From: Kappaphycus alvarezii
Lineage: Eukaryota; Rhodophyta; Florideophyceae; Gigartinales; Solieriaceae
Assembly: GCA_002205965.3 (NCBI GenBank)
Contig: NADL03000611.1
Span: 1,240,001-1,304,000 of the forward strand
Direction of reading: 5' to 3'
Length of the DNA: 64,000 nt
Part shown: positions 1 through 12,800 of the stretch, piece by piece
Layout: every line of letters begins with the position of its first letter
Position numbering within the stretch: the stretch's first letter is position 1
Made by a program: the position numbers and the translations under genes
The notes under the pieces: generated by a model
The model's input: the letters and a program-made list of their open reading frames with translations, nothing else
The model's database searches: none
Told to the model about the DNA's origin: nothing

Positions 1-3000
1 CAATGTAACTTGCCGTGCTTACAGCTACCCAGGACTCTTTCCATGATTCTGTCTTCCTTGATCAGGGATCCTGGAGGCGTCCTGGGCCCAAGAGCACACC
101 TGGGACCCTGGGGGTGTTCCTCGGCTTGGAAATTTCCGACTTTCTTTCGCTCTTTCCGTCTTTTGTTCCAGCTATCTCCCTCGCCCCTCTTTCTCTATCT
201 CCTTCGCTCCCTCTCGTCCTTTCCTTTATCAAAAGAAGCTATTTGAAGGCCTACTTCTATCTTCTACCAATCACGAAGTATTCCGGCGCAAACCTGTCGC
301 CCCTTTCCAATTTGCGGACGAGCATATTCTGATCGGCGCCTTGTCACAGATGGATTTCGAAACAAGTACAATTTTCACGCCTTCTGTGACATCGAGTATG
401 ACCACAACCGCTGCACTGAAAAATGATTGGTTAATTTCTCTCCCAGATATTGTAGAGAAATTAAAGTGCCATTTCGTTTTGATCGGCGCATGTTGGCCAC
501 CCACAATAACTATTCTTATTCATGTGACAGATAAGGCTCACTGAGAGAGCATGGTGGTGACCAGGGATTGCTCATTATACTGGGCTGGCAGCTTCGCAAC
601 TGAGTCTCTAGGAAATATTTTTAGTGTCATGGGAGAAACTCTGTCTACCTTGCTTCGCCTTTCCAAGTAAAGCTTCAAAAATGGAGACTGTATGCCAAAA
701 ATACTCCTTTATGAGCCCCTACAGGACTGCTAAAGTTGTGGATTTTACGCCATCACTGTGATGATGCAATTTACAGAATCAACTGGGATCAATTTATTCT
801 ACAAATATGAAAAATATTCCAAAGACATTACCGAAAAAAATAGGTCTTTTGCACGCTAGGCATTGTCGTCCTGTTGAAAAGGTCCTCAGGAAGAAGGGAG
901 CCAGAATGAGCGACAATGACGCCCTGGTGCACTTTGCAGCTGTTAGGCTGTGTGTTTCCGTAAAAGCGTAGGGCGGAACTGATTATGATCGATTTCTGCG
1001 TTTCTAATTGGGCATTCTTTTAAAAAGTTACCGCAGGTATATCATATGTAATAAATAGAATGGGCAGGGGTTCAATACAATACATCTGGTCTGCCTCACA
1101 AAAATGTACGAAATGTCCTCTGAAGACAAGGAGTACCCACAGAAAGGGCTTGGTAACAGCAGAAAAAAATCGAACGATATTCTATTTATGTCGTCGTTTC
1201 CCAATTTTGTCTCCGTAAAAAACATTGCGGGCAAGTTTGACACAAAACCATGTCCTTTAGCGTAAAGTTGAGTTAGCAATAGGAGTGTTTTGCTGTGAGT
1301 AGGATGGCCCACCAGCATAAGTTTTCAAGAACATCCATCCTAAAGTTACTCAAAAAACTGCGAAGATACAACAACGATCATGGCGGGGGTATACCATCCA
1401 CATTAAATCCCTGTGATAGACGAGGAAGGCATTCGGAGGGCTTCGAAAGAAGAAGCCAGCGCCTGTACTATCCAAAAAACGATAGATTTTCGGTCTCAGT
1501 GGGACGTGAGCGGCATATTCTCTCTTTAGCGCTTAATTTGGACTGCAGGAAGTGAAAGAAAAAAAACACGGAAACGAACGAGAAAATTCATTCGGATCCA
1601 GGTCATCCCAGACCATTGAGGACTGGTACCGAATTGTTATTTCTTCTGCAAAATGTAATCTGGATGATCCTGATAATCGTACGAGATATTGACAAGATCT
1701 TAGGGGAGAAAAAATAAATTTCGCGTCGGCACGTGGGAGGTGGATCGTTGAAGATATTGACCACTATTTCAGAAAATGAAAAGTCTGAAATCGCATTCCA
1801 TTGTGGAAAGAAGGATGGTACGAACTACAGAACTCTTTATGAATATCTTCTCCCCTTCCCGGATGTTTCCTATCCAAATGGATGGGGGTTACAACATAGA
1901 AATGCATATAAATATATAGCAGATGTAACAAAAAGAATGGCAAACGTCAAAAAAATGTCAATTTTATGGACTGTTCTGTGCGCAGTCTGCATTTTGACCC
2001 AATTAAAATGCCTGGGGAGAATAAACACGTGCTTTCTATCAAAACTTCGTGATAGCTTAATTACGTAAAGAAGCTGAAAATCGAAGTCACCGCATAGTGC
2101 GTGGAAATCGACCCTTCGCTTCTCTATTCGCTGGTAAGAAGCACCCATAAGCGCTGCTTGGAAGATATGGCGCATAATAGGGCAAGGAGCTAGTACAAAA
2201 TTTTCATTTCTACTCGTTAAAGTTAGTATTAATGGTACCCGCTCTTTAGTTCCGTTATGAACTTATTTAGCCTTTTTTAGTGTTTTTGTTAAAAATCGAT
2301 AAATGGCTCTGAGAATCTGCCTGTAAGATCAATTTCGAGGTTTTCATGATTCGCAACATTTTTTCTAAAATAGCAAATCAGTGCGCTCAAATCCCTGTAT
2401 TTGGGTTACCGTTCTATAGGTTCTTTCGGAACCGTAGTACTGTATCGCACTGCTTTTACTCCCTCCATGTATGCGGGAGTCATGCTGTAATCATCCAGTT
2501 GTATTTAAGTATTTGTTCCAGTATCAGGAAGGGCAAGCCAGTTCAGCACGATTGCTAAGTGGACTGCATCAATTCTTCTGGTTTACCACAGTTTTATACT
2601 ATTTCGCAGCTGCAATCTGGTTCATTCAAATTTTTAACGCGGTTCAACACAATTCTAGGACTCACATCGATGTCCGAGGGCTGCGAAAACCCGTAAAATA
2701 TTGCTTGAGTAGAGGATTATGGATGAAAGAAATTCGTATGGGTCCTTCAAAAAAATACGTATTTTCTTTGCCATAAATAAGCCACAACTGCCATAATTAC
2801 ATTATGGACAAGCCACATAAGATGTTATGGGAGACTGAAAGCAATGCATGTCTTATGAACATTACCGATCACTACACTCGTCTTCAAAAACGCAGGATCA
2901 AGCACCATGAACCCTGCCGGCCGAAGCCATCGAGGAATAGTTGTCATTCTCTACTCGGCAACCATCATAGTTCGATATGAGGCAGAAGGATTATTGCATA

Positions 3001-5888
3001 AGTAAAATAACACGTCGTTTGTTCAAAGGAAGTCGTCTCTGGAAGGCAGCGATATTTACCGATGCATACATCGAACTTCGTTCTTGCTGGATAAGAAAGT
3101 GTGTCGCGAACACCCTAGACTTCAACAAAATTCAACTGATGAAACGACATGTGAGACGTTTCACGTTCAATATAAACGTTTACAGCGCAAAGAAAGCTCT
3201 CAGGGACCTTCGACTTCGCCCTACAGAGATTCGAAGGGTTGCACAGTTAATTTGATTTGATACGGGCAAAATCTCAAGATCAGGCTACTTTTGTGACAAA
3301 TTCAGGGCGCGGTGTATGGTACTCGGAGACTATTCGCCTCATTTAGATAGCCCGATTAATAATTGGTGTTTGGAATGAGAGCCTGCGCCTTGTCAGAAGT
3401 GTTTTGGGAACCTTTGGAGGGGTTTTTAAGTAACTGTGCACATCTAGTTGAGGATTTCAGGACGTATCTGATAATGGATAGAGCACAGATATACGCTGAC
3501 GCAGTCACTGCAAGAAGACCGCCTTTAGCCAGCTGCATTGTCTTTATAGATTGCACTAAAATTTAGATGTAGAGACCAGGCGGACCTTCAGCGAGCCAAA
3601 GATCTACGTACTCGGGTCATAAGAGATTCTACTGCCTCATATATCAAAGCATGACAACTCCTGATGGACTTATATTTAAAATCTGTGGTCCTCAGGTCGG
3701 ACGTAGACTTCACATTACTCCATCCAGACAGAGTAACATGGATGCAGCACTAGCACAGAATATTACAACTAGGCAAACGGCAGCTTTATGTTTATGGGGT
3801 TCCAGAATATATGCTCCGACCGTGGCTACAGGTCGCATTTGAAAGTTAATTTGCTACACCAGCACAACTTATGCACAAAAAATGCATGAGCTCAGTACGT
3901 GAGGCAGTTAAGGGGTCTTATAAAGACCTTAAACAGATCTGAACCAGCCAAGATTACAAGGGAATGCTCAAAGTTCGGAAGGCACCAGTCGCATTGATGT
4001 ATAAAGGTGCAGCCATTCTATGGAACATAAAAGTGTGTGTCCATCATAGCGGTCAGACGCAATCATATTTTGCATGCCCTTCCTCCCCATCCTTGGAAGA
4101 ATACTTGAATTCATGAGAAGCCCGACTACTCCTGCTTATCTAAAGCAACTATTGGGCAAATCATTTGCTTCCTCTCCTCTAATGCAGCCGTAAGCTTCTG
4201 TCTATCTAAAAAATCAAGCCTCTCTGCCATCTGAAACCTCTTCCCCTCTAAACTAACCACTCTAAGTCAAGGTAAACTCGATGTCGGAGACGTTCTTGCT
4301 CAGAAACGTTTTAAACTCTCTCGAAATCCCATCTTTCCTGCTCTATCTTTGACCTTTTACTCCCAGTTTCTTCTCTTTGTAGCATATGCTTTTCGAGCAT
4401 AGCTCGGTCCTTATCATCCACATACGAAAAAGATGACCGTCTACGATTAGGAGTGCTCGGGCTTTATCAAGGATTGTAACCCTTTCTACCCTTGTCGCAT
4501 GATCCCTTTCTGCAGGACCACCATCCTCATTGCTGGTACCACTTTGCACGACTGAAGGCTCTGTTTCTAATTTGCTCACCTGCCGCATGTAGCCTTGTAT
4601 CTAGTTCTGTTTTCCCATCCTTTATGCTCTCTTCGACTCTTGCATCTCATCCACATCCTGAATAATATCATCAAGCAATCCTTTGCACTCTCCTCGTACT
4701 TCAATAATCCCGTACGCCGATGCGTTCACTCTGACAGCCTGCTAACATCTCTCAGTAACTTTTTCAAGCGATCATTCATCGTTTTCCATGAGCTTTCTTG
4801 CACTGCGTCAAGCGCAGATGGCGGTAGAGCGGAAATGAAGTGCGTCAGGGCATCCTGAAAACGCGTTTTTGGTTCACTATGGGGGAAAGGCGTGCGCCCG
4901 TGAAAAAACCGCCTTTAGAAGGAGTACTTCATTTGCGCTTGAGAAACGGATTCTCCTTTTCTAGGCTGTATCGTTTGCAGGGAGGGCGTTTTCGTAGTCG
5001 TTGCCTGTCGCATGCAGATGTTCGGAGTTGATATTTGGAGGGCCGCGGCCTTGCTGAAGAGCGATATTTGTTGGCGTCGCTGGGATTTGTGGTGGATTTG
5101 TGATATTGGTAGGGGGAATAACTTGTGCCATTGCTGGGATGCGTCTATATTTACATTAATTTTAGAGAGGATGCATTACTGTACGGCTTATGGTGAACTC
5201 CACCACAAGTTCCACTGCGGAAATATTTGCCGTTGCTGGTTTCTTTATTTTCAGATTTGTCCCAGCCCGCTCCGATGGTCTGGGAAGAGTTGAAGTCTGA
5301 GTAAAAGTACGGCCCAAGTCTGGGTTTGCAACTTGCGCGTGCTCGACAAGTTGGGAGTTGTTTTACCTTGGGTTTGCCGAAAGATTGTTGCTTGGGCCTT
5401 CGCTGGGTTTAATAACGGTACTCATGGCATCAAATGTTGTTTCGTTTCGATTAATGTATAGAAGTGAGGCGTAGAATTGCTGGAAAGTGCGAGACCTAGG
5501 GGAATCAGGCCTCCGAACGAAATTGTTCGGATATTTTTTTCACAATCATCATGAAGATGACCTACGGAGAAGATGGATAACTTTCTTCCGTTTAGTTTTA
5601 GACGGGAAACCATTTTTTTCAAGTGTGACTGTTTCATTGGGTATGCCTCTGCGTTGGATTTTCGTTAAGTTTAGGCTTGAAAAGTAAAGCGAAACAATTT
5701 TGTTTTGTCCTCGAGTCAGTCGAAAAATGACCTCGTGAATGTGGCAAAAATGGCTTGCATTGCTTGCAAGCTTCCGCCAACATGAGAGTATTCGGCCCAT
5801 CACATATGTGCAGCGTTCTTTATGAAATTCTGATTGGACAAGTTTAAACACTGTCAAGAATGGGGCCCCTAGACGCATTTACCGCGAC
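1..5888. other. AT-rich stretch without a recognisable gene
   Basis: Short open frames occur on both strands (for example 1733-2068 and 2977-3255, both plus) but none carries a motif I recognise, none is long for the base composition, and opposite-strand frames of similar length overlap many of them. The region looks like old non-coding or decayed sequence. The one clear structure is the hairpin at 431-464. Confidence 0.5.
431..464. repeat. Perfect 11-bp inverted repeat (hairpin)
   Basis: TTAATTTCTCT at 431-441 is followed, after a 12-base spacer, by its exact reverse complement AGAGAAATTAA at 454-464. No role is known. Confidence 0.7.
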
Positions 5889-6900
5889 TCAATGGTCAAG
5901 TTGCGACAGCCCACGTATGAACTGCGACAAGCGCACCAAGTAAAACCTATACTTATAACTTGCGATGATTATAAAAGCGGTTGAACGGCGATTTACGGAA
6001 TACCAACCCATTTTTCCCCGCAACAGCTTCCTCTCTCGGGGCTCGCGGAAGTTTAAGCCCCGGTGGGCACCGCGAATGACATCGAAAACTTTTCCTAGCT
6101 TCCTAAAATAATTCATATATAACATCATCCCATCTTTCACGATCCTCGAAACACCCTCGTTGAGAAAGCACTTTATTCCAATAAAATTCGGCGCCGGTAT
6201 TCAATAAAAGTCTCCACTCAAGCAACTCAGAAGACCTTTTGCGTCGATATAGAAATAAAATGTAAGGCGAAAATCATTATCGAGCGCTCTTGAGCCATCT
6301 AACTCAACGAGTACTCCGTTATTTCTCTTGAAAACCCCCTTCGTTCACTCTAGTGCTCGAATCTCTCCACCAGTAGCATCACCACTTATTGTTTTTCTCG
6401 AACCCCTAAAGTTGATGACACAATTACGTGTAACGGTCTTACCGTTTTGAATCGCAACTGCGACAGTGTAGAGGGCCATCTCACGACTCGTGTGACTGGG
6501 AGTAGTTATGAAGGAACCGATAGTTATGAAGTATGAAAACACATCACCTACACCGCCCACGTTGGCATACCACCGAGCCCTTCTGAATTTCTTTCCCCCA
6601 TGCACACAACTCTTCCATACATAACCTCCGCAACCTCGTATGGCGTTGTTTGCGCCAATTGGGGTGTATTTGCCACAGTAACACCATCCCTTGCTTCTTC
6701 CCCTTCAACACTCTTCGCCTTTTGCGATGAAGAACCAACTTCTTACCCTGATAATTTTTTCGTACACGACTTAACCAACCTGCTTGACTACTGTATCATC
6801 CTTCCAAACCTCCTCAAGAACTTCTCCTCGTCACTTATGTCACTCCCAAGGACATCCACCTCAGCGATTAGACCCTTGTCATCAGCCCTCTAGAAACGCG
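5889..6900 (-). pseudogene. Unidentified long open region, broken
   Basis: Read on the minus strand, one frame from about 6605 down to 5889 stays open for roughly 235 codons apart from two stops, both TGA, at about 6345 and 6180. The residue mix looks protein-like: charged stretches alternate with hydrophobic ones, for example REPRERKLLRGKMGW near the C-terminal end. Upstream, 6900-6605 carries further protein-like segments in another frame. I cannot assign a family. It may be a decayed mobile-element gene or a chance open region. Reading TGA as Trp would join the pieces, but other genes in the window end normally, one of them with TGA, so I do not infer a changed code. Confidence 0.3.
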
Positions 6901-9900
6901 GTACCAACATCCATGCCCATTCCCGTACACTCCTTGCCATCGCCATCTTCGCCGAACGCGTACAAAAAAATTGAAAAGCTTCCTGGACACCACCATTCTA
7001 AACAACATAAAATGTTTTTATTTTGGCCCGTTTCTTTTACTCGTTTTACACATTTTTTATTATTTTGAATTTTGCCTGGTAATGGTCGCGCAACGCATTG
7101 CGCCACAGGGTATAATGTCAATCAAACGTATATATTCAGTACAATGTACATGTAAAGTATTGTATATGTACCATGCACTGTAACACTGTACTGTACTGTA
7201 CGCATGTTTGGGCAAAACGCTCACAACTTTCGACGGCGTGGGCTGTGCTGGGTGGGCAGGTTTTATTTCATTACTTTCTTCGCCTATACTAAGCTCGCAC
7301 ACCTACAAGACCAGTTTTATCACTCTACAGAAGTATTACAACGTTGACTACCGTCCGCTGCATCGCTGAGGCGCCGGCTCCAGCCCTTCTTTACCAATAA
7401 AGCAACCCAAATTTCTTTATACTAGTCACTCTGATTTATGACGTCTATCACCACCGTGCAGAACGTTTTGAGCTGAGACTGAGTCTCACGACAATAATTG
7501 CAGCTTTAAAAGCACCACAGAACGGAATACTGTCTCCAATCTGCAACATAATCCGTGTTGCTACAATCAAATTTTCAGCAATGCAGAAAAGAACATTTAC
7601 ATAGCTAATTTAATGTGATGCTTCATTATTTTTCAAATAATTGTGTTTCTGTACGCTTATTTAGCTAACTGAACCAAATTTAGTTGGAGTTAAAGTAGAG
7701 GATAACCGGTTTCCATCATCAACTTGGTGAGGTTGGCAACTGGGGAAAAAATATCTATGTAGTTCAAATTTGTGGCTAAATTGAACATGAAGGACATCAA
7801 ACTGTTTCAATCACACTGCAACAAAATTTTTAGAAAACAACGCCTGCTTTTATGCAAAATAATGCCATTTGCATCGATTTTCGGATAGCACTTTTTCATT
7901 CCTGCCCACTGACTAGAAGCCTTTGGACGGTCGAGAGAAATCATGCCGTGCGAAAATTTCTCACGCCAATCCTCAAGAGAAAGTTTACGTATCATTACAT
8001 ACTTGTGAAAACAATGAGAATCAGAATAATCTCACAGTGAAAAAGTCACGTGCACAACTGAAATTGATTTAGTTCAAAAGCCCCCTGAGCTAAATTTCCT
8101 TTTATTAGTGACGAAGACCAACCCCTGCGTAATTTTGTCCCTCTATTCCTCGCCAAATACAGTAGAAGTAGGTATTAGAGCCTTTATTACTACATTCATA
8201 GAGGTCGCACGACCACATATGTCTGAACCCTCCTCAACTAAGTCGCACCGAAAAGTCACATCTCCCTTATTAAACTTTCCCGGCATTCTTAACAGTACAC
8301 AAACCGAGTTTCTCGATATATTGGAGTTACTGTCATGTCAAAGGCAACTAACTGGAACTTAAAATGCTTTCTCCTGGGAATAGGAAGGAAATATCAGTTT
8401 TGAGCATCTTCGAAAGCAAAAAATCCCAGAAAATTCCTTGCATTAGCCTCTACAACACTGCCAAATTTGTGCGAAATGATAAGTCTATTAGGAATGGATG
8501 TGACACACATCACATCACATTGGTTTTTAAACGTTGCAAACTTAATATTGAAACATTTCATTACTTCCGGGGAGCACTGCGTTTCTGAAGAGCTAGGGTA
8601 GAGCTTTACGGCTTGTCACGTTGATTGTGTCATACAAAGCTCAAGGCACCCCTGAAAAATCTCTTAGAACGCATCCAATGCATATTTTCAGACTTCATAT
8701 AGTGTATCCCTCACAAAGGTAGCGTTTTTTGTAGTTCCCGTTTCAAGATTCGGAGCTCGTAATAGCTTCTCGTATCTTAATTCAAGCGCTCGCTACAGCT
8801 GGAATAACACCATTCAGCCTCTCGGCAGGTCATTCATATGCGCATGAACACTTTGATCAGTCTCAAGCACACGCATGAGACTGGCACAATCCCAAGTTGG
8901 CTTCGTAATGAATTCAATTCGATAACAACGGATGAGTACACAGTTCGCAATCTTTTCAGGTATGTGATCATGTAATCATTATTACTTCCAACATGTTTGG
9001 AAGTAGATTGTTGGTTCAAGTGCTCGTCGGGTTCCTACGAATCATCCAATTCCACTTACTCATCCTTTGCAGAAATGTCAGCTCCTTCAATCACTAATCT
9101 CCAAGACATCTTTTCATTGACGTTACCATCACAATCGAAGCCCTTCTCTATAGCTTGAATCTTTAACCCTGGAAGTAAATACATTAACTCAATCTAAGGC
9201 TACCAATAATTAATCTCGGGATGTTTTATCACAGCCCCTCATGTGACTTCTACCACGGAGCAGTCCTCGAAGACCAGAACTTCTGCAAAGCAACACGTGA
9301 GTGGTGACCTATAGAGATTTTCTATTCGCCAAAACGACCTCAATAAAATCTTATTTTCTCGGTAAGACATACCTCCATCCATCTGGACCGGAAATTCCTC
9401 GCAACCGAAGTCCATTGATTATTTGAGTGCACATAGATATCTGAAAAATAAAATGAACATGTGGCGCTTAATTTTCTCATTACCTAGCGCACGATTGGGA
9501 ATTCACGACTGCCTAACATCATATACTTTCTTTGGAAACCGATATACTTATGAAAATGAGTTCTTAGTTCGAACATAGGTATGATCTATGTATCGGCACT
9601 GCCACAAGGAAGTTTCCAGACAATTTCTGGAGTTGATAGATTGACCACAATATAGTTTAAATTTGAAATTTAATATCTAAGGAGGATGAGCAAAGTCCAA
9701 AAATCAATTCCTCCATCTATCAGCTAAATAATCGTTGGTAGTCCTGAAATTTTTAGTATTTTTAAGCCGCTAAACTTTGGAAGAATTGTGGTTGCAAAGA
9801 AGAACTAGAGCACAGTCAAAATTATTTGGTCCTCGAGAGACAGAAGATCTAAGAGGCGACGCACAACGAATGAGAGAATGCTGGTATACAAAGAACATCA

Positions 9901-10351
9901 CGGGAAGAGGAGGCAGTTTCAGACTGTACGGCCTCATCAACCTCCAAGTCATATTTTTAGTAATCAGGATGAGGAAGGCCGGAAGTGCCCGACGTACAGA
10001 ATTCATATTTTAGCTTCTGCTACGACATAGAAAGAATCAATTGCTCTTGATAGAATATTCTTGGAGACCAAGTCCTGAAAAATGAAAAATATGATGTGAC
10101 GAATCCTTCAAAACGATTGAAGGCAATTCCGGACGGGACAATCTTTCCTAGTATACCCATTGGAGACGAGGACGAAGCAACTTTTTACAGACCAAGACTC
10201 TGATTTGTGCAGCATCATCTCTCTGATGATCGTATTCCATCTCGAAATACCTCTCGGAGTACGAGGAAAACGGAACTAAGGGGAAGATTTCAAGATGATC
10301 GAAATGTGAGCAGTGGGCGAGATGTAAATTCCCTTTCTATGTATCCAACTA
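6901..10351. other. Non-coding AT-rich stretch with one GTAC-palindrome cluster
   Basis: No supported gene. At 7139-7203 there is a run of TGTAC/GTACA words ending in a triple CTGTA array, the same motif that recurs near 37.9, 39.2-39.8, 49.5-49.7 and 52.1 kb. The remaining short frames (8108-8362, 8364-8588 and 9770-10013 on both strands) have no recognisable motif. Confidence 0.5.
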
Positions 10352-10813
10352 TTGAACGGACAGGACAGACGAAAAGTCACTTACCCAAAACCGCAAGACC
10401 TTTCCACTGGTATTACCTTGCCCATGAGTACTGTTGGCCAAGGCGATATCGACCTCCCTCGCAAAGATACTCAGCAACCACAATTAAACGACATAAAAGC
10501 CTTGATAAAAGCAATGGAGGATGAGGTATGCGCAAGTTTGAAGGGTGACATAAATTTAACTTTATCAGAGATCAGTTACGAAATGTGCCATTTATCAAAG
10601 GCCATGGGTCTAATCGAGAAATCTATCAGTAACCAGCTCTCTGTACTGGTCCTAGCTGTACGCAAGAAGCCTGGATCAAGTCTGGTAGCAAATGGACAAT
10701 TCTGTTGGATACATATATGCAATATACAGATTTTACTCTCCATTACAATGTATTATCTATCGAGCTGTCCTGTAGCTTTCCCATTATTTTCGAGAGAGAG
10801 TTTAATAGAGTAA
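10352..10813 (+). CDS. Hypothetical protein or exon, 153 codons
   Basis: This is the longest single frame in the first 14 kb. The first ~50 residues are polar and Pro/Gln-rich. A middle part (about residues 44-100) has regular hydrophobic spacing suggesting a helical or coiled-coil segment, with LNDIKALIKAMEDEV at its start. The last 40 residues are Cys- and hydrophobic-rich and look unlike the rest, so a splice donor or frame break may end the true coding part near residue 105. No family recognised. A partly overlapping plus-strand frame at 10207-10524 is probably its shadow. Confidence 0.3.
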   Translation: MNGQDRRKVTYPKPQDLSTGITLPMSTVGQGDIDLPRKDTQQPQLNDIKALIKAMEDEVCASLKGDINLTLSEISYEMCHLSKAMGLIEKSISNQLSVLVLAVRKKPGSSLVANGQFCWIHICNIQILLSITMYYLSSCPVAFPLFSRESLIE

Positions 10814-12129
10814 GTGTAATTGATTTTTTGCTGCTGAGTTTTAATGGAAAGGCAATGCTTGTACTTCAGCTCAGTCTTCAAATTAGTGATAGTAAGGAAA
10901 ACTATCGGGACGGTATCAAGAGGCAACCCTCAAATTTCAAGCTTGGATTTGTTTCAAGTGTATTGTACAATTTTCAACCAAACTCATGCAGTAGCTTCTT
11001 AAACGAGGGGTACGATTTCGTGAATGGAAGTATCTCGAAGAACATACCACATTGAGAGAACACTAAAAAGAATAATGGTAAGTTTTCTGGTTGATGCACC
11101 ATCCTGAGTGGTTAAATAGTAATCATGTTGACACAAACCATATTTTCTGCGCACAGATGATGCTCGAAGCAATTAAAGAAGGGGTGAAAGGAGAGAACCA
11201 AAGAGAAGATCCCTTCTAATACGAAATTGCCTTGCCTTGCTCCAAAACGGTGTATCGTCTTCTCTAGGGTCATCTGTACAAAGCGTGTGAGAATATGAGG
11301 ATATTTCTCTACTCCGATGTTGGATTCTTGCTCGATTCGTGGACCCTGCAAAGACCTCCAGTTGATCAAATTCATTATTCAAAAGTATAAGTTTTGGTTG
11401 AGCGATCAGCAAGGGACTCATGTACAGATGAGGAGTTGGGTCTGAGAATTGCGCAAATCCCTGATGCTCATAAAAGTTATTATGAAGATGTAAAAAAGGA
11501 AGCAGATGTAATGAAAAAATTTATTTTTGAGAAATTACTCTCTGAAAATTAAAGAATTTTTTATCCATGCTGAATACCATGTAACTGCAGTGCCGAATGA
11601 TGCGAAGAATAGGAGGACCGTAGTATAATTGCGAATTTTAACCAAAAACATAAGTATTATGTTGCCACCAACTACCCAAAGGGTTACGTACACTTCCTCT
11701 ATCGGTTTGCTGTTGAGATTGAAACAAGAACCCATTCCGTACGATTTTGGCTGTTGCTCTCCTTTTACAAAGTTTGATTCGAGACTTGTTGTCACTAATC
11801 ATACACAGTGATATTTTGTATGTAAATCCGGACGATATTGATCAGAAAGCATTTTAAGATTTTGAAGTTCAACGCACACTGGCAATAATTATGTCTGGTC
11901 AATCCACATTTCAGAGTTTGATGCAAAACCAATTTCTCAGACTAAATCGAAGGGAATATAACGCTCTTAATGAGATAATTGTAGTGGAAGATGGTATGGA
12001 AAGTAGCGCGAGAAACATATCTCCTGAGAATGATGCAATTATACATTATGCCGTAGTGGGAGTCAAACTTTTATGAAAGAAGTAAGCAAGTATTTTAAAA
12101 GTTGAATTTGATCATATTATTCGTCCTCT
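10814..12129. other. Intergenic; possible 79-nt intron at 11078-11156
   Basis: A GTAAGT at 11078 and a pyrimidine-rich GCACAG ending at 11156 would make a 79-nt intron. It would join an open frame starting at an ATG near 11020 to about 20 codons after 11157. The resulting protein is very small and unrecognised. An open frame at about 11395-11553 (plus) ending in LLSEN then a stop is also protein-like. Nothing else is supported. Confidence 0.2.
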
Positions 12130-12800
12130 ATGTCACATGTTCTCTGCAGTTCTGGGATAATATCTCTGGGATCTAAATTGTGGCACCATTTTATCGCCAT
12201 CTAAAACTGACCGCATGTGTTTCATTGCCATCCTGGATACCACTTCATATTCGTTTCTGGATTCCTCACTTAATTTACAGTAATGATACAGGCTCACTCC
12301 TCTTATACAGTGAATCATCTCTAGTACCTGTAGCTGGCCAATGCTAGCCAGATCACCGATAGCTGTTGTAGTCCCAGACTAACATGGAGCGATCCTAACA
12401 CATATTACATACAGTGGATCCGTTGGCCTTATAAAGAAGCAAATTACAGCTAAAATAACCGTTCTTATTCTAGAGTCGTCATATCATCCGTCTTTCCTTG
12501 ATGCGAGGACAACAAAAAAACTAGTGTTCTTCTCCAGGTAGCAACAGCACTTGCATTGCTGTGCGGCAGTCAAGGACATTGGACCCTTTCGGTTTGTCAA
12601 TGCATGCTACTTCAAATTTGTGACGCACACAACGTGCTAGCATGTAGACCTTATATTGTTCCGACCATTGGTTCAAGTCTAGAAAACAATGCTCATACTG
12701 AAAACTGACGCAATAAATTATTTCAGGGAGCAGCACAGCTCTAGCAAATTTATCGGATTCCAATGAGTGAGCAGCAGCCAGTAATCTAGCTAATCGGGAA
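12130..12800 (-). pseudogene. Unidentified broken coding region
   Basis: On the minus strand an 80-codon frame (12763-12521) is followed in a neighbouring frame by about 125 codons (12520-12133) interrupted by only two stops, the last part being a 61-codon frame that ends in RYYPRTAENM. Composition is protein-like, with a plausible leading segment containing ARLLAAAHSLESDKFARAV when read just upstream of the first ATG. I do not recognise the family. Two in-frame stops and one frame change suggest a decayed gene or mobile-element remnant, although missed introns could explain part of it. Confidence 0.3.

Noticed and set aside
1295..1555. Basic 86-codon plus frame resembling a transposase helix-turn-helix
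   Set aside because: Resemblance limited to a Leu/Lys-rich stretch; no downstream catalytic region in any frame.
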